A stretch of DNA of 48,310 nucleotides, from NCBI RefSeq assembly GCF_000350225.1, contig NW_005179372.1:1-48310 (forward strand). The letters run 5' to 3'. This DNA is from Chondrus crispus. Its lineage: Eukaryota; Rhodophyta; Florideophyceae; Gigartinales; Gigartinaceae. The position numbers and the translations under genes are program-made. Shown here in pieces: positions 29,660-39,620 of the stretch (the first letter of the stretch is position 1; the number at the start of each line of letters is the position of its first letter). The notes under the pieces are model-generated. The model had not been told where the DNA came from. It did no database searches and saw only the letters and a program-made list of their open reading frames with translations.

Positions 29660-31491
29660 CGCGGCGGACGGAAAAAGGTCGCAGTACACGTGTATTACGA
29701 GAAAAAGTCCCAATCCACGGCGCTGCACGGGGGTACAACGGGTACCAGCAGGAGGTACACACGTCCGCCCCCTGACCAGAAAGGGAGGCCGGCGGGAGGT
29801 TGAAGCGTACGCCCGCATCGACCGGGTGACTCGAAAGCCCGACGCGCCACAAGCCGACCGATCGGCCTTCCCTCCTGGTCCCCTCCTCACGCGGGCCGCG
29901 GCACACCGGTTAAGCGAGTGGCCCGAGCCACCCTCCTGCAAGCGACGACGCCCGGGATAGCCACGGCTGAGGAAGGGACGAGCGCGAGTCACTTACGCGC
30001 TTTCGAGCCCTCGCTACCGAAGTGGAGGGGCACAGTAGGTTGCGCAACCGATGCGACTGTTCGCCGCAAGGCCGTGATTACGCCACCGCGCGCACTCCGC
30101 ACGACGCGTCGTAGTCGCGACGTAGAGTGCGACCACGGATAAAGACGGCTCCGTGGCCGACCACGTCGAGCCGGGTACCCGCTTCGGGGTCTGCCCCTCG
30201 AAAACAACGGAGTTCACATACTCAACGGACGACACGCCGCTGTGCGGGACTTCGACGGGGGTCTTCCCGAAAGGCCCTGTGCTCTTGCTCCAGACGAAGG
30301 GCACGCGATGTCCCCTCGCGGCACGACTGGCGAGAGGATCTCGTCACCTACGCTTTTCGCGGAGATGCCCCCAACCGTCGCGAGGGCGTATCCTGCACTA
30401 GAGTGAGTGACTGTCGAAATAAGGGGTTGGATACGGCCTCCCCGAGATAGCGTACAGAGAGAGAGCCGGCCTCGGAGAAAGAGGGAGACGCCTCACGACG
30501 GGTGGCGGACGAAGACGGAAAAGGGAATACGGCTCCATCTATGCGAATAAAGTAAGTACCGAAGGGTCAGGACCGACAGGACCGACAGAGACAAGCCGAC
30601 GGAACGGGTAATACCCGAGAAGAGAAAAGAAATCTGGAGTTATGAGGGAACACGGCCCCCCATCCGCAAATGGAGGTCTCCATCGATGATCTCTGCGGCG
30701 AGTCCAGCAACCCCCTTGAGCGAGACGGTGTGACGCCTCGCCCCGTACGAGAGTCGGGCCGTGGACGGTAATGAGAAGCTGCGAAGCCGCAGCAAGGAAC
30801 GAATTTGTTGAGGAAAGCGACCGACTCGCACCACCCCCTCAGTTCCCTTCTTTTTCGTGGAACCTTAATCTTTGGCGGGAAACGCCGCAACTCCCACCAA
30901 GAAAACAGTTGGAACCCGAAATCGTCCCAGCACAGTCCGCAAGAAAACCGTCGTCCGCGTCGCAGAAGCGCAACCACGCCGATTCGAGCATACAGAGGCG
31001 CGCCAATTACGAAAACACTCAACGCTGTCGCGTCCCGCCGTCAACGACGAGGAGCGACAAGTCTGATACGCTATGAGAGGTGGCACCAGCCACGGATGCC
31101 GAGACGAGCGGCCGTGAGTGCGTCCGCATAACGACAGTCACCTGTTCTCCGGTTAATGGAGGGGGTGGCGCAGACCGGGGCAAGGCAATTCGGCAGAGGA
31201 AGAAGGGGAAAGCGCGCGAACCCACACGTGCTTCGTAGCGGAGGAATCACGAAAAAGATGGACCTCCGTAGGTCCAGCCCCAAGCCCCTCCGCTTCAGTT
31301 CTCATCGTAGAGGAGCGCCGACGCTCCTCCCCCTTTGAATCACCGGCCACCTCGTCAGCGTAAACCTCGTATCAAAAACATCGACCGTCCTCACGGACAG
31401 CTCGCGGTACTGTACGCGAGGCAGCCCGCCATCGCATGATGGAGCATCGGCGACATCGCTTTCCCATTTTTTGGAAACATCTGGCTGGCAG

Positions 31492-31590
31492 ATGACAGCG
31501 CACCAATCACCGCTCGTGAGGGGATTTTAGCCAAAAATTCGCCAAGGAATTTTTGGTGGCTAATTTTTGATTATTTATTTTCGTGATTGG
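31492..31590. repeat. AT-rich pocket 2 bounded by inverted CCAATCAC/GTGATTGG
   Basis: GATGACAGCGCACCAATCAC opens the segment and GTGATTGG (31583-31590) closes it. Inside, TTAGCCAAAAATTC and GAATTTTTGGTGGCTAA form a strong hairpin. It looks like a small foldback or MITE-like unit. Confidence 0.6.
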
Positions 31591-33133
31591 ACCAAGGGCA
31601 CAGGACTGTGCACTGTAGCGGCGCATGCTCATGCCCCAGGCCGCTCTCGCCGTGAGCGCAGAACTGCGAGTCGCCTACGCGCGCGGCACCGACACTATCC
31701 CGCTCATGGAGAGGCCTTCCACAGACTCGCCTACCACACGAAACGCCCCGACCTACCGCTACGTCGCGTCGTCCCCTTGTGCGTGTGCGATGTTATCACG
31801 AAGACCCCCGCTGTACGGGAAGCGGGAGGACACCAACGCCACGTACCAGAGCTCGCGGGAGGACGAACGGAAGAGGCCCCCAGCTCCGACGAGATAGAGG
31901 GTCGATGTGGGGAAGCAGGAAGGGGAAAGCGGACGGGTAAGTGTGGCATAACACAGAGCCACGCACCATACGCGGTAAGAAGTAATCAAGACAAGTAGAA
32001 TGGTCGAACGGACCCCGAACCCAAGGGAGGATGTCCTCCCCCCTTTGGCGTGCAGTACACCCAGGTCCTCCCTATGCGTCCGGACGCAAAGCGAGACCCC
32101 GACCGGCGTCCAGAAGGGACGGGGACGCAGTGTGCGCGAAAGTGCGAGGGCACGGCGCTCCCGCAGCGTGCGATCGCGAGAAGGAAATTAAGCGGCACGC
32201 CCCCGAAGGACCGACGAGTACCATGAGTGGAAATGCCACCTGTCCCCCCCCCGTCGCACGGGTCGGCAAATTGAGGTGGGGGCAATTGTGGGACGGCCGT
32301 ACTCGTGCGAGAGTCATAAAGGAGACGGCGTGTACGGGGACAGGACAGCAGCGGATGGCTTGGCGTACGGACGTGATGTATCAAGAGAGTCGAGATGCTG
32401 TCGGAGGGCTGGTGCCAGGGGACCATGGCGATGACACGAGCGACTGGCTTGCGAGAAGACACCACGAACCCACATTTTGAAGTGAGGCTCGTGGTGCACA
32501 GCGGACCCCGAGCGACCCCATGAGGGAGGTGTATGGAGCTCTACCGGCATTGTGCTGGTGAAGAAAGACACCGGCAAACCTGAGTTTACAATTACGGGCG
32601 GTTCGAAGAGGATTCAAGGGGAGTAACCATCAAGGAACGGATTGCGAAAATATATGGAGATGGCAGGTACCGTGAGCTCGGACGGGGAAGCTGTTCCAGA
32701 GAAAAAAAGGGGGAGCGTGCTCGCAAAGATAATTGCGAGTCATGAGGCGCTTACCGGGCCGGACGCAGCATACCATTCGTAGTGGACCGGCACGGGGTAA
32801 ACTCTCGGTAGGGTATGGCGACGGAGACGGATCGGAGGATTCCAAGACAGATTGGTACGACGTAGCCAACATTATCGACAGGAGGGTTGTCATGTTGGCG
32901 GCCGATGGGACGATGAATGAAACAAGGTTGGATCGCAGAAGGAACGCGAGAAGGCAAACGCGCAGAACACGAGAATTCTGTCGTGAGTTAATGGCGCTCA
33001 CAGGACGCGCGCAAGGGGGCACGGGGCGGGACACGAAGGACACCGACCAGAGATCGGGATCGACGGAACGGACGGAACAGAGGGAACGGACCGCAGCAGC
33101 TACTCGGTCGGACATGGCTCTCTATACAAGCAC

Positions 33134-33170
33134 CCGTGGACGCGGACGTCCCCGCTTAAGGGGGGGGGCC
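33134..33170 (+). repeat. Polypurine tract block copy 2, priming site of the 3' LTR
   Basis: CCGTGGACGCGGACGTCCCC followed by GCTTAAGGGGGGGGGCC, one base before the 3' LTR TGTAG. The G9 run in this position is the expected plus-strand primer. It duplicates the sequence at the end of pol. Confidence 0.8.
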
Positions 33171-33171
33171 G

Positions 33172-33842
33172 TGTAGTATAACCCCCCCCTTGGGGCTTTA
33201 TTTTAGATTAGATCAACTCAGAATCGGATCGGTTACTGTAGGGCTCGATGCTCTACAGTACCACCACGTGTACCCCCAAGTACAGGGGGCGCATGTGTAC
33301 ACGTGTACGCGCGGGACCGAAGAGCGCGCACCCACGTATACTGTCAGCCCCGATGGCTGACAGTATTACAGTGTCGACCGACCACTACAGTACGTCGCTA
33401 CAGTACATCGATACTGTACTACTATGATAGGTGATTATGTACATTAAATATGGAGGGGACCGGCGGCGGTGGAGGAGGACAAGCACGGACTTGTCACCCA
33501 CCGACCGTCCAGGTCCGACTTCCCGCTTATTTCTAAGGTAACGCTCGCTAATTACCTTAGAAGCGGCACCGAGCGCGGGTTGAGGACGCGCGCGGTACGC
33601 CCACGAGCCGGCTCCGCCTCCGCCCGTCGGCACTGGATCGTTACCCAGTACCGCGCCGGGGCGTCGAGGCGTCGAACCGCTCGCGCGTACCGGCGTCCTC
33701 CCCGTTCCCGCTCTACCACGCTACCCGGGCCCGCTGCCCGGTGCCGTTAGCTGGTGTCCCGCTTCACCCCCGTCTTCCCGATCGACAAGGGTCTCAGTCG
33801 AACTGCGCATACACCCCTATCGCTGGGGGTGTTTATGCTACA
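33172..33842 (+). repeat. 3' LTR of the chromovirus
   Basis: 671 bp. It differs from the 5' LTR at four positions I can see: GCATGTG for GCACGTG, ACGTATAC for ACGTGTAC, TTCCCGC for TTCCTGC, and TGGGGGTG for TGGGAGTG. All are transitions, two at CpG. Confidence 0.95.
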
Positions 33843-33847
33843 CCAAT

Positions 33848-33898
33848 AAGAAGGTCGTAGCTGACGGTGGGCATCCAGAAGAGATATGTTTAATTTAG
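33848..33898 (+). pseudogene. DDE-superfamily transposase, continuation after the chromovirus
   Basis: Directly after the CCAAT duplication the sequence reads KKVVADGGHPEEICLI and then stops. The VVADGG motif is the expected second catalytic Asp of the transposase interrupted at 20780, and the codon phase is unchanged once the element and one target copy are removed. Further homology is not clear, so the 3' end is degraded. Confidence 0.6.
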
Positions 33899-34348
33899 AC
33901 ATTAGAGGTCTTACACAACCAAAAATTCCTTTGTTCGTCAGATGATTTCGGGTTACACGTGTTGAAACACACGGTCTCTCAAATGAATAGTTTTTGTGCT
34001 TACACATTCCGGGCATGCGTCGATTCTGAGTACGAGCAAGAGGAAGCCCTGATGAATTAGAAGGATTTTGCGGTGGGTGAGATCATTCAGCGGTGCAACC
34101 GCCGTAAGGGTCTTTCTACATTTGGACGTCGCACAGCTCATGTGGGAAAAAAGACAAATTATTTATCTTTTCCCCATCTACATCTGACACGACGATTGTG
34201 TCTAGTGCAGTACACAGATGTACGGAGTTGTAAACTCGCTCCGAGAGCGACCCCACAAATGATGACATGACCCACTTCAGCCAGAAAATAATCCATCTCA
34301 GATTTTGTTGCCCTGGTCTGTTCCCCAACCCCTCGACCGATCTCCATC
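33899..34348. other. Intergenic, nothing recognisable
   Basis: Only short ORFs. It probably contains degraded transposase sequence and one end of the Harbinger-like remnant that follows. I could not identify a TIR. Confidence 0.35.
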
Positions 34349-34914
34349 ATGACAGAACGACGCCGCATTGCTGCGTTACGCGCAGTGCAGACTGCACTCA
34401 CCTTCGACGATGAAAATGAGGAGATAATTGCTCTTCGCGGTGCAGCAACGGACGGCGACATTGTCACACTGAATGGCGAAACGATCACCACCGGGGGTGG
34501 ATCGCCAGGACAGTTGTGGGTACTTCCTAGCTATCATGCCGAATGGTTCGTTTTCCTTGGATGTTCTCATGATGAAAAGTTGCTCAGAAGCAGAGATGAG
34601 TGCGAGTCCAATTCTGAGAACTTGGAGTAGTATGGTATCAAGTACACGAAAGCCCATGGAGTGCTCTTTCGGTGTTTTAAAAAATTATTTCAGCACGGTG
34701 AAGAAAGGTGTACGTCTCACACATGAAGACGATATTGTCTACTTCACGTTATCATGTGTAATGTTACACAATATATGTGTGGATCACGGGGATGTTGACA
34801 AATCGTTTCTACAGCAGGAAGAAAACGGAGATTCTGAAGAAATCACAGCCGAAACATCTGCTGGTAAACGACAGGGTGATGCATTGCTATATTACACTAT
34901 ACAAAATAGTTGAA
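34349..34914 (+). pseudogene. PIF/Harbinger transposase, internally deleted and frameshifted
   Basis: The 5' part from ATG 34349 is an N-terminal region (MTERRRIAALRAVQTALTFD, DENEEIIALRGAA). After a stop near 34630 a second frame gives the C-terminal transposase signature RKPMECSFGVLKNYFSTVKK (the catalytic Glu of the family, E-x-FG-LK) and DDIVYFTLSCVMLHNICVDH, the usual LHN helix. The two Asp-bearing blocks between them are missing, so this is a deletion derivative. It converges on the Myb-like remnant at 35537-36030. The solo LTR lies between them. Confidence 0.62.
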
Positions 34915-34928
34915 GACAGGGAGAATGT

Positions 34929-35506
34929 TGTAGTACAACAGCGCGAAGGCAACGGCGCCACCGCTGCCGCCCCGGGATACAGTACGATGGGCTGTAAGCG
35001 CGAGAAGAACTGTAAGGAGTTATATTTACAGCACACGGCCGGTGCGGAGTACAGTAGTACCCCGCTGGTTACACGTGTAGGATCCGAACGGTAAGTAATT
35101 AGTAATTAGTAGTTAATGGCACAAATTAGCCAATTTAGCACAGTAGCTGGTATACAGTAAGTAACAGCTACTGTAGCGGGACAGGTGTCCTGGCGTCCCA
35201 CTTAGGGGTTAAGACCGGGGGCACCTGCCCCGTTCCAGTAAACGGGGGCAGACTCGCCTCCCTTCCCTTTACGGCTTTTTGCTAACTCCGTCCGGTTTTA
35301 CCTCTAAGTCTCAGGCTTCTAACCCGTGACCGGCCGTCCGGATCTAACACCACCGACCGGCTGCGCGTCACCGGCCACGTGAGCCTTCCCTCTTTTCGAG
35401 TCCTTCCGTACGGTTTGCGCTCGCGTGGGTTACCCAGCGACGCGCGCTCCCTTATCTCTAACCCCCCCTCGTTCCGAGTGGTCGGGACGAAGGTAGTTAT
35501 ACCACA
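34929..35506 (+). mobile_element. Solo LTR, 578 bp, TSD AATGT
   Basis: Starts TGTAGTACAACAGCG and ends GTTATACCACA, with AATGT at 34924-34928 and 35507-35511. It belongs to the same TGTAG-type LTR class but is a distinct family from the 671-bp LTRs. It carries GTTACACGTGTAGG and other ACACGTGT palindromes. No internal sequence is attached. Confidence 0.85.
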
Positions 35507-35536
35507 AATGTGGTGACCGTTCTTTATTTAGAAGCA

Positions 35537-36030
35537 TTAAAAATTCTCCACGAGCCGCTGAAAGGCAATGCGCATCTTCTTTTTCTCTTCGTTGCTCTTC
35601 ATGATCATATCAACCAAATCCTCATGCCATTTTTTTCTGGCCTTCAATGTATTCCTCCAACAAACCATTACCAGGTTTTGACTGCTTTAGAGTGCTCGTA
35701 GTGTCCACTTCCTTCACTTCAGTCCCATCTAACGGCACTGGTACGGGGGATCATGGCGAGCTTTGTTTTTCTCCACTTCATGCATCTGCTCAAAATATTC
35801 CGGAAGATTATATATCGTGGTGTCGTCTCCATCTCTACCAGATTGGAATGTTTTGGCTATGTAAACAGAATACTCTTTCGTCATACGTCTGAATGTTTCT
35901 GCCATCCCTTTGCCGTTCGTTTCACACCTGCTTCCTCCTCGGCCAGTTGAATGGCATTCGCAAAAATTTCCTTCAATGACTTGTTTTGGTTTTGCGATCG
36001 CCGTATCCAGCCTCTTTCATTTTTTCCATT
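35537..36030 (-). pseudogene. Myb/SANT-like accessory protein of a Harbinger-type element
   Basis: On the minus strand, through several frameshifts, the peptides NKSLKEIFANAIQLAEEEAG, KGWQKHSDV, MTKEYSVYIAKTFQSGRDGD, TTIYNLPEYFEQMHEVEKNK and a coiled tail HEDLVDMIMKSNEEKKKMRI-FQRLVENF follow in order to a TAA at 35537-35539. The pattern of a Myb/trihelix domain, a short Asp-rich linker, Pro-Tyr-Phe-Glu-x-Met-His and a basic coiled coil is typical of Myb-like proteins linked to PIF/Harbinger. An A7 run marks one frameshift. It is the partner of the transposase remnant at 34349-34914. Confidence 0.5.
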
Positions 36031-36384
36031 GGGACAATGTCCGTATCATGATCATAGTGCTGAGATTCCTTGGTCGGGGAGGGCTGGCTCGCCTTTCCAG
36101 TGTGAACAGCAGCTGAATTTGGCTGATGTATATTTGGGGCGAATTGCGGGGTGTTTAATCACATGGAGTTTATTCCTCATTGATGCTGCCGACTGCAGCT
36201 TTCTGATTGCCTGCGGTTTCAAAGATTGATTCTGTGGTTGCTGGGCTCTCAGGGGCTAGCTCCGGTTTGGTGATGATGGGATATATTGTCGGAGTGTCCG
36301 TCTTGTTGGGTTGTTGGGGAGGCTCGAATTGAGAGCATCGTCTTTATTTGTATGGTACTGAACTTTTACCTCTCTTATCGGAAA
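36031..36384. other. Remnant flank, nothing recognisable
   Basis: The minus strand is weakly coding-like (Gln/Pro/Thr-rich) and may be the N-terminal part of the Myb-like gene. No motif supports a call. The chromovirus pol remnant begins abruptly at about 36385. Confidence 0.35.
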
Positions 36385-38568
36385 TATGTCAAACCTTCCA
36401 GTCTCGGTTGACACGGATGGTGCGAGCGACAAGTTGGCTGCGCCGTGTTTCAGACATATCCAGACGGAGCGCGCCATCCGGTGGGATTTTGGAGTCGTTC
36501 CCTGAACCCAGCGGAAAAGAATTACAGCATCGGCGAAAAGGAATGCCTCGCCATAATTTGGGCAGTACAGATTTTGAGACCATATCTCAAGCGGAAGCAC
36601 TTCGAGCTCTACACAGACCACCAATCCTTAAAGTGGATGATGAGTCTAACAGACGCCAGTGGCAGCCTTGACCGATGGCGTCTCCGCCTACTGGAGTTCG
36701 ACTTCACCATCAAGTTCCGCAAAGGAGCAGTGAACTGCATTGCAGACGCTGTATCAAGGCTGCCGACATTTGGCGAGTGTGCTGTCAAACCTGACTCAGA
36801 CATTCCGTGCTTCTGAGTTCAAGAGAACAGCGCTTGGATGGATGAAGATCAAGATGACGAAGATGTTGAGATCGAGCTCAGACGCAATGCAAGCACATCA
36901 GACTTTACCGACGAAAGGACCTGCGTCGCTAAGAACACAGATCTATCTTCGGTCCGTATCGAAGAGCTGGTGATCCCTCAAGCTAACGACAGATACTGTC
37001 AAATGTTGAAAGAGAAAGTCGACAATGAGGAGACAAGTCGCTTCGACGTCGACGAACGCGGCCTCGTGGTCCAAATTGCCCCTCTCGACGACTGCAGACA
37101 AATTGTCGTACCGACGATGTTAAGGCAAAAGATTCTTTACCTATGACACTATACAAGAACATCAGGTGATCCTGGGGGTACAAAGATGTTCTATACAATG
37201 CGACGCACGTTCTACTGGCCTTCGACGGCATTGGAATGTCACGCTTGTGTTAGACAATGTGACTCATGCGCCCGCGAAAGAGTGAAATTGCGCAAGCACT
37301 CTACATTTTTGAAACTATTCCCCGCGACAAGACCGCTAGAGCTCGTCGCCGTCGACATTTTGGGACCTCTACCCCGATCTACAAAAGGGAAACAATACCT
37401 TTTGGTCATATCTGATCGGTTCTCGAAGATTACAAGAGCGATACCGCTGAAAAACGTCACATCAATGACAGTGGCAAGAGCCTTCGTCGAGAATTGGATT
37501 TATCCGTATGGACCACTTGCCTATTTTCTAGCCGATAACGGTGGTCAATTCGCGTCGAAGTTCTTCCAAAAGATTTGTCACATCATGGGGATTCGCAATC
37601 TCTTTAACACTGCGTATCACCCTCAGACCATTGGTCAAGTGGAACGGTTCAACCGAGCCATATTATCAGGCATACGCCACCACGTCGTGGAACATCAAAA
37701 GAAATGAGATGAATACTGTGGTTCTCTGACGTACGCGTATAACACGCAAGTACATCGCAGCACGGGATGTACAGCATTCGAACTTGTGTTGTCACGACCT
37801 CCAGGGCCCGTGGCCTTGGAAAACATTCCCGACAATGGTACAATGCCAGAAACTCGAGGCGAACGTATGGGGCTGATGGATCATCTTAAAAGTCTCATGA
37901 ACGAAGCCACCGACACGCTAAGAGCTGCTCAGACACGATACAAAGAAAATTACGACAAGCATGTCAGAAAAATAGCATCCCCAACGGGTGTTGGGGACAA
38001 AGTGTTCGTGAAGAGACAAATACCGCTACGTACCGAAAGCGGAGGGGTTTCCAGGAACGAGCTACAGCCAAAAGCAGATGGACCATTTGAGGTCATTGGT
38101 GCGACATCACACACAGTCACTATTATTCGAGATGGCCTCACCGAGCCGGTAACCAAGGATCGTGTTTCAAAGAAGACCGTCCCTGGCCAAGCAAGAATTA
38201 CAAGAGAAGTCGAAAATGACAATGAGTCTGAAGACGGAACCCCCAACCTGCCCGCTGCCAGCGGCAGTCAATCAGCCCATCATGAGACTAGGAATAATTC
38301 CTATGATGAGCAGGGTGATAGAACGCCGTCAGAAGACATTTCTGAAGAACATCGGAGACCCTTCTCTCGCCTCCGAAGATCAGAAATCTCTGAGGCGGAA
38401 TATGCCATAGACGGCAGAAGAAAAGAGCACTCATTTGACGCAATTGTCACGTATAATGACAGAAACGATCGATTCAGAGTGCGATGGACCGATTATGATG
38501 AGTCGGGTGACACTTGGGAACCAGGGCGTAATTTGCCTTTCAACTCCGTTGTCCGCTATTTCACCTGA
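36385..38568 (+). pseudogene. Chromovirus pol remnant (RNase H-integrase-chromodomain), three in-frame TGA codons
   Basis: It starts abruptly with VSVDTDGASDKLAAPC (RNase H start), frameshifts near 36440, then one frame runs to 38568. RNase H: HPVGFWSRSLNPAEKNYS, KECLAIIWAVQILRPYL, YTDHQSLKWMMSL, IADAVSRLP. Integrase: zinc finger with GDPGG (His to Asp) and CDSCARERVKLRKH, then VAVDILGPLP, LADNGGQF, HPQTIGQVERFNR. Chromodomain at the C terminus: FRVRWTDYDESGDTWEPGRN. TGA stops lie at 36814-36816, 37144-37146 (where the zinc-finger Cys of LCH is expected) and 37705-37707 (where Trp of HQ-DWD is expected). RT, protease and gag are absent upstream. It differs from the 13-kb element in sequence, so it is another chromovirus family. 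Confidence 0.85.
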
Positions 38569-38583
38569 CGGGGCCGTCAGGTT
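38566..38583 (+). repeat. Perfect 8-bp palindrome at the end of the pol remnant
   Basis: CCTGACGG-GG-CCGTCAGG overlaps the TGA stop of the pol remnant. It could be an RNA 3' hairpin or chance. Confidence 0.4.
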
Positions 38584-38977
38584 CCAGAACACCTTCGCCA
38601 TCTTCTGGCTACGACACATTAGTCAAAAATGCCCTGGTATCTTAAAGCCTTTTACAAAAATGGCTTTGACGATTGTCGGATGGGACACTCGAGAAAATTG
38701 GAGACGCTCAAGAAAAAGGGCTGTGTAGAATTTGTTCAGTCGTGAGATCGATATTCGGCTCAGGCAAGGCGTGCGCCGGTTCAACAGGGACGCACGTCGT
38801 GCAGGAAATTTGGAGAGGAGGAATGCTCTGCGAAATATCAATCTCGATATCAGCAGGCACATCTAGATCTTTGATCTCCTCCTTGCTCTCCGAGTATGAG
38901 GGACACGCTGTCACAAGGCCGCGCAAAGGTCAGAATCAAGTGCAGCGTCGGGACGGCTTCGGTTTGGGCGGGGCCCG
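38584..38977. other. Possible antisense copia linker, weak
   Basis: The minus strand at 38926-38708 encodes EEIKDLDVPADIEIDISQSI and a Pro-rich segment reminiscent of the disordered linker between copia integrase and RT. There is no diagnostic motif, so this is only a suggestion. It lies on the same strand as the copia gag/protease at 40334-41486. Confidence 0.25.
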
Positions 38978-39030
38978 TGTGGTTACACAGCCCAGAGTTG
39001 TAATTTGTACAGCACCCGCCGCCGCGGGTT

Positions 39031-39110
39031 CATTACAGGCGCGCGACTACACGTGTGCCTTACAGGCGGGCGAACTACACGTGGGCATTACAGGCCGACG
39101 ACGTACTGTA
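39031..39110 (+). repeat. Short tandem repeats with CTACACGTG
   Basis: Units of about 28-31 bp with the shared core TTACAGGCG-GCGA-CTACACGTG-GC occur two and a half times (GCGCGCGACTACACGTGTGCC, GGCGGGCGAACTACACGTGG, then GGCCGACGACG). Confidence 0.6.
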
Positions 39111-39292
39111 TACATTACAGCCCCAAGGTTGTATATGACAAGGTACAGTAGTAATGGCATAGCACAGTGCATTGCGCGGCAGAGTACAGTAGTACAGTAG
39201 GATGGACAATGTCCAAGACCCGGCAACCTCGCTTATTTAAGCGACGGCGCCGGGCAACGACAGTAAACAGTCAAGGATCTTTTGGGAACGGA

Positions 39293-39620
39293 CTTCCTTC
39301 GACGGTGTGACACCGCGGGTCAAGACAAGCCTCTGACTTACGCGACATTGTCGGCATCTGTCTTGCGACGTTTCCCTGGCTCTATTGCCTTTACAATTTC
39401 CTTCTCCTTTCCTCTGTCGTTGCGACCACGCGGGTTAAGACTAGCTTCTAACCTCGGCGTATTACTGTCGCTCAACGTTTCTATTGTTTTCCTTTTTCCT
39501 CTGTCGTTGCGACCACGCGGGCTAAGACTAGCCTCTAGCCTAGGCGTATTACTGTCGCACGACCTATTTCTCTCTCCCTACATTGTGACGATTGTGAAGT
39601 CGCGGGCTACGACAAGCCTC
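39293..39620 (+). repeat. Minisatellite of about 87 bp
   Basis: The block CCTCTGTCGTTGCGACCACG followed by CGGG(T/C)TAAGACTAGC(T/C)TCTA and GGCGTATTACTGTCG occurs at 39411 and 39498 (period 87 bp). Degenerate copies flank it at about 39295 (CCGCGGGTCAAGACAAGCCTC) and 39580 (GTCGCGGGCTACGACAAGCC). Confidence 0.75.

Larger units (their letters stand above)
28826..33133. other. 4.3-kb non-coding 3' arm of the chromovirus
   Basis: No frame on either strand shows a recognisable domain. ORFs are under about 160 codons and mostly Arg/Gly/Ser-rich. The best sense candidate (32733-33176) includes TDWYDVANIIDRRVVMLAAD, which looks somewhat protein-like, but it runs into the polypurine block and LTR. 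The arm is GC-rich and purine-skewed except for two AT-rich pockets (29500-29660 and 31460-31600). It may hold cis signals, be captured flank, or be the relic of a lost ORF. Confidence 0.6.
20781..33842 (+). mobile_element. Full-length chromovirus (Ty3/gypsy LTR retrotransposon), 13.06 kb, TSD CCAAT
   Basis: Two 671-bp LTRs (20781-21451, 33172-33842) start TGTAG and end CTACA. Both ends are flanked by CCAAT (20776-20780, 33843-33847). Internal order: putative primer-binding site, gag, pol (protease, RT, RNase H, integrase, chromodomain), a pol-end polypurine block, a 4.3-kb non-coding arm, a second polypurine block, 3' LTR. I count four LTR differences by eye, all transitions, so insertion is recent. 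Gag and pol are both uninterrupted. The chromodomain and the order RT-RNaseH-IN place it with the chromoviruses of Metaviridae. It is longer than typical chromoviruses (5-7 kb) because of the large gag, long pol and extra 3' arm. Confidence 0.95.

Noticed and set aside
32733..33176. Third chromovirus ORF (147 codons)
   Set aside because: A short part looks protein-like, but the frame runs into the polypurine block and LTR and has no recognisable family. Kept only as a remark.
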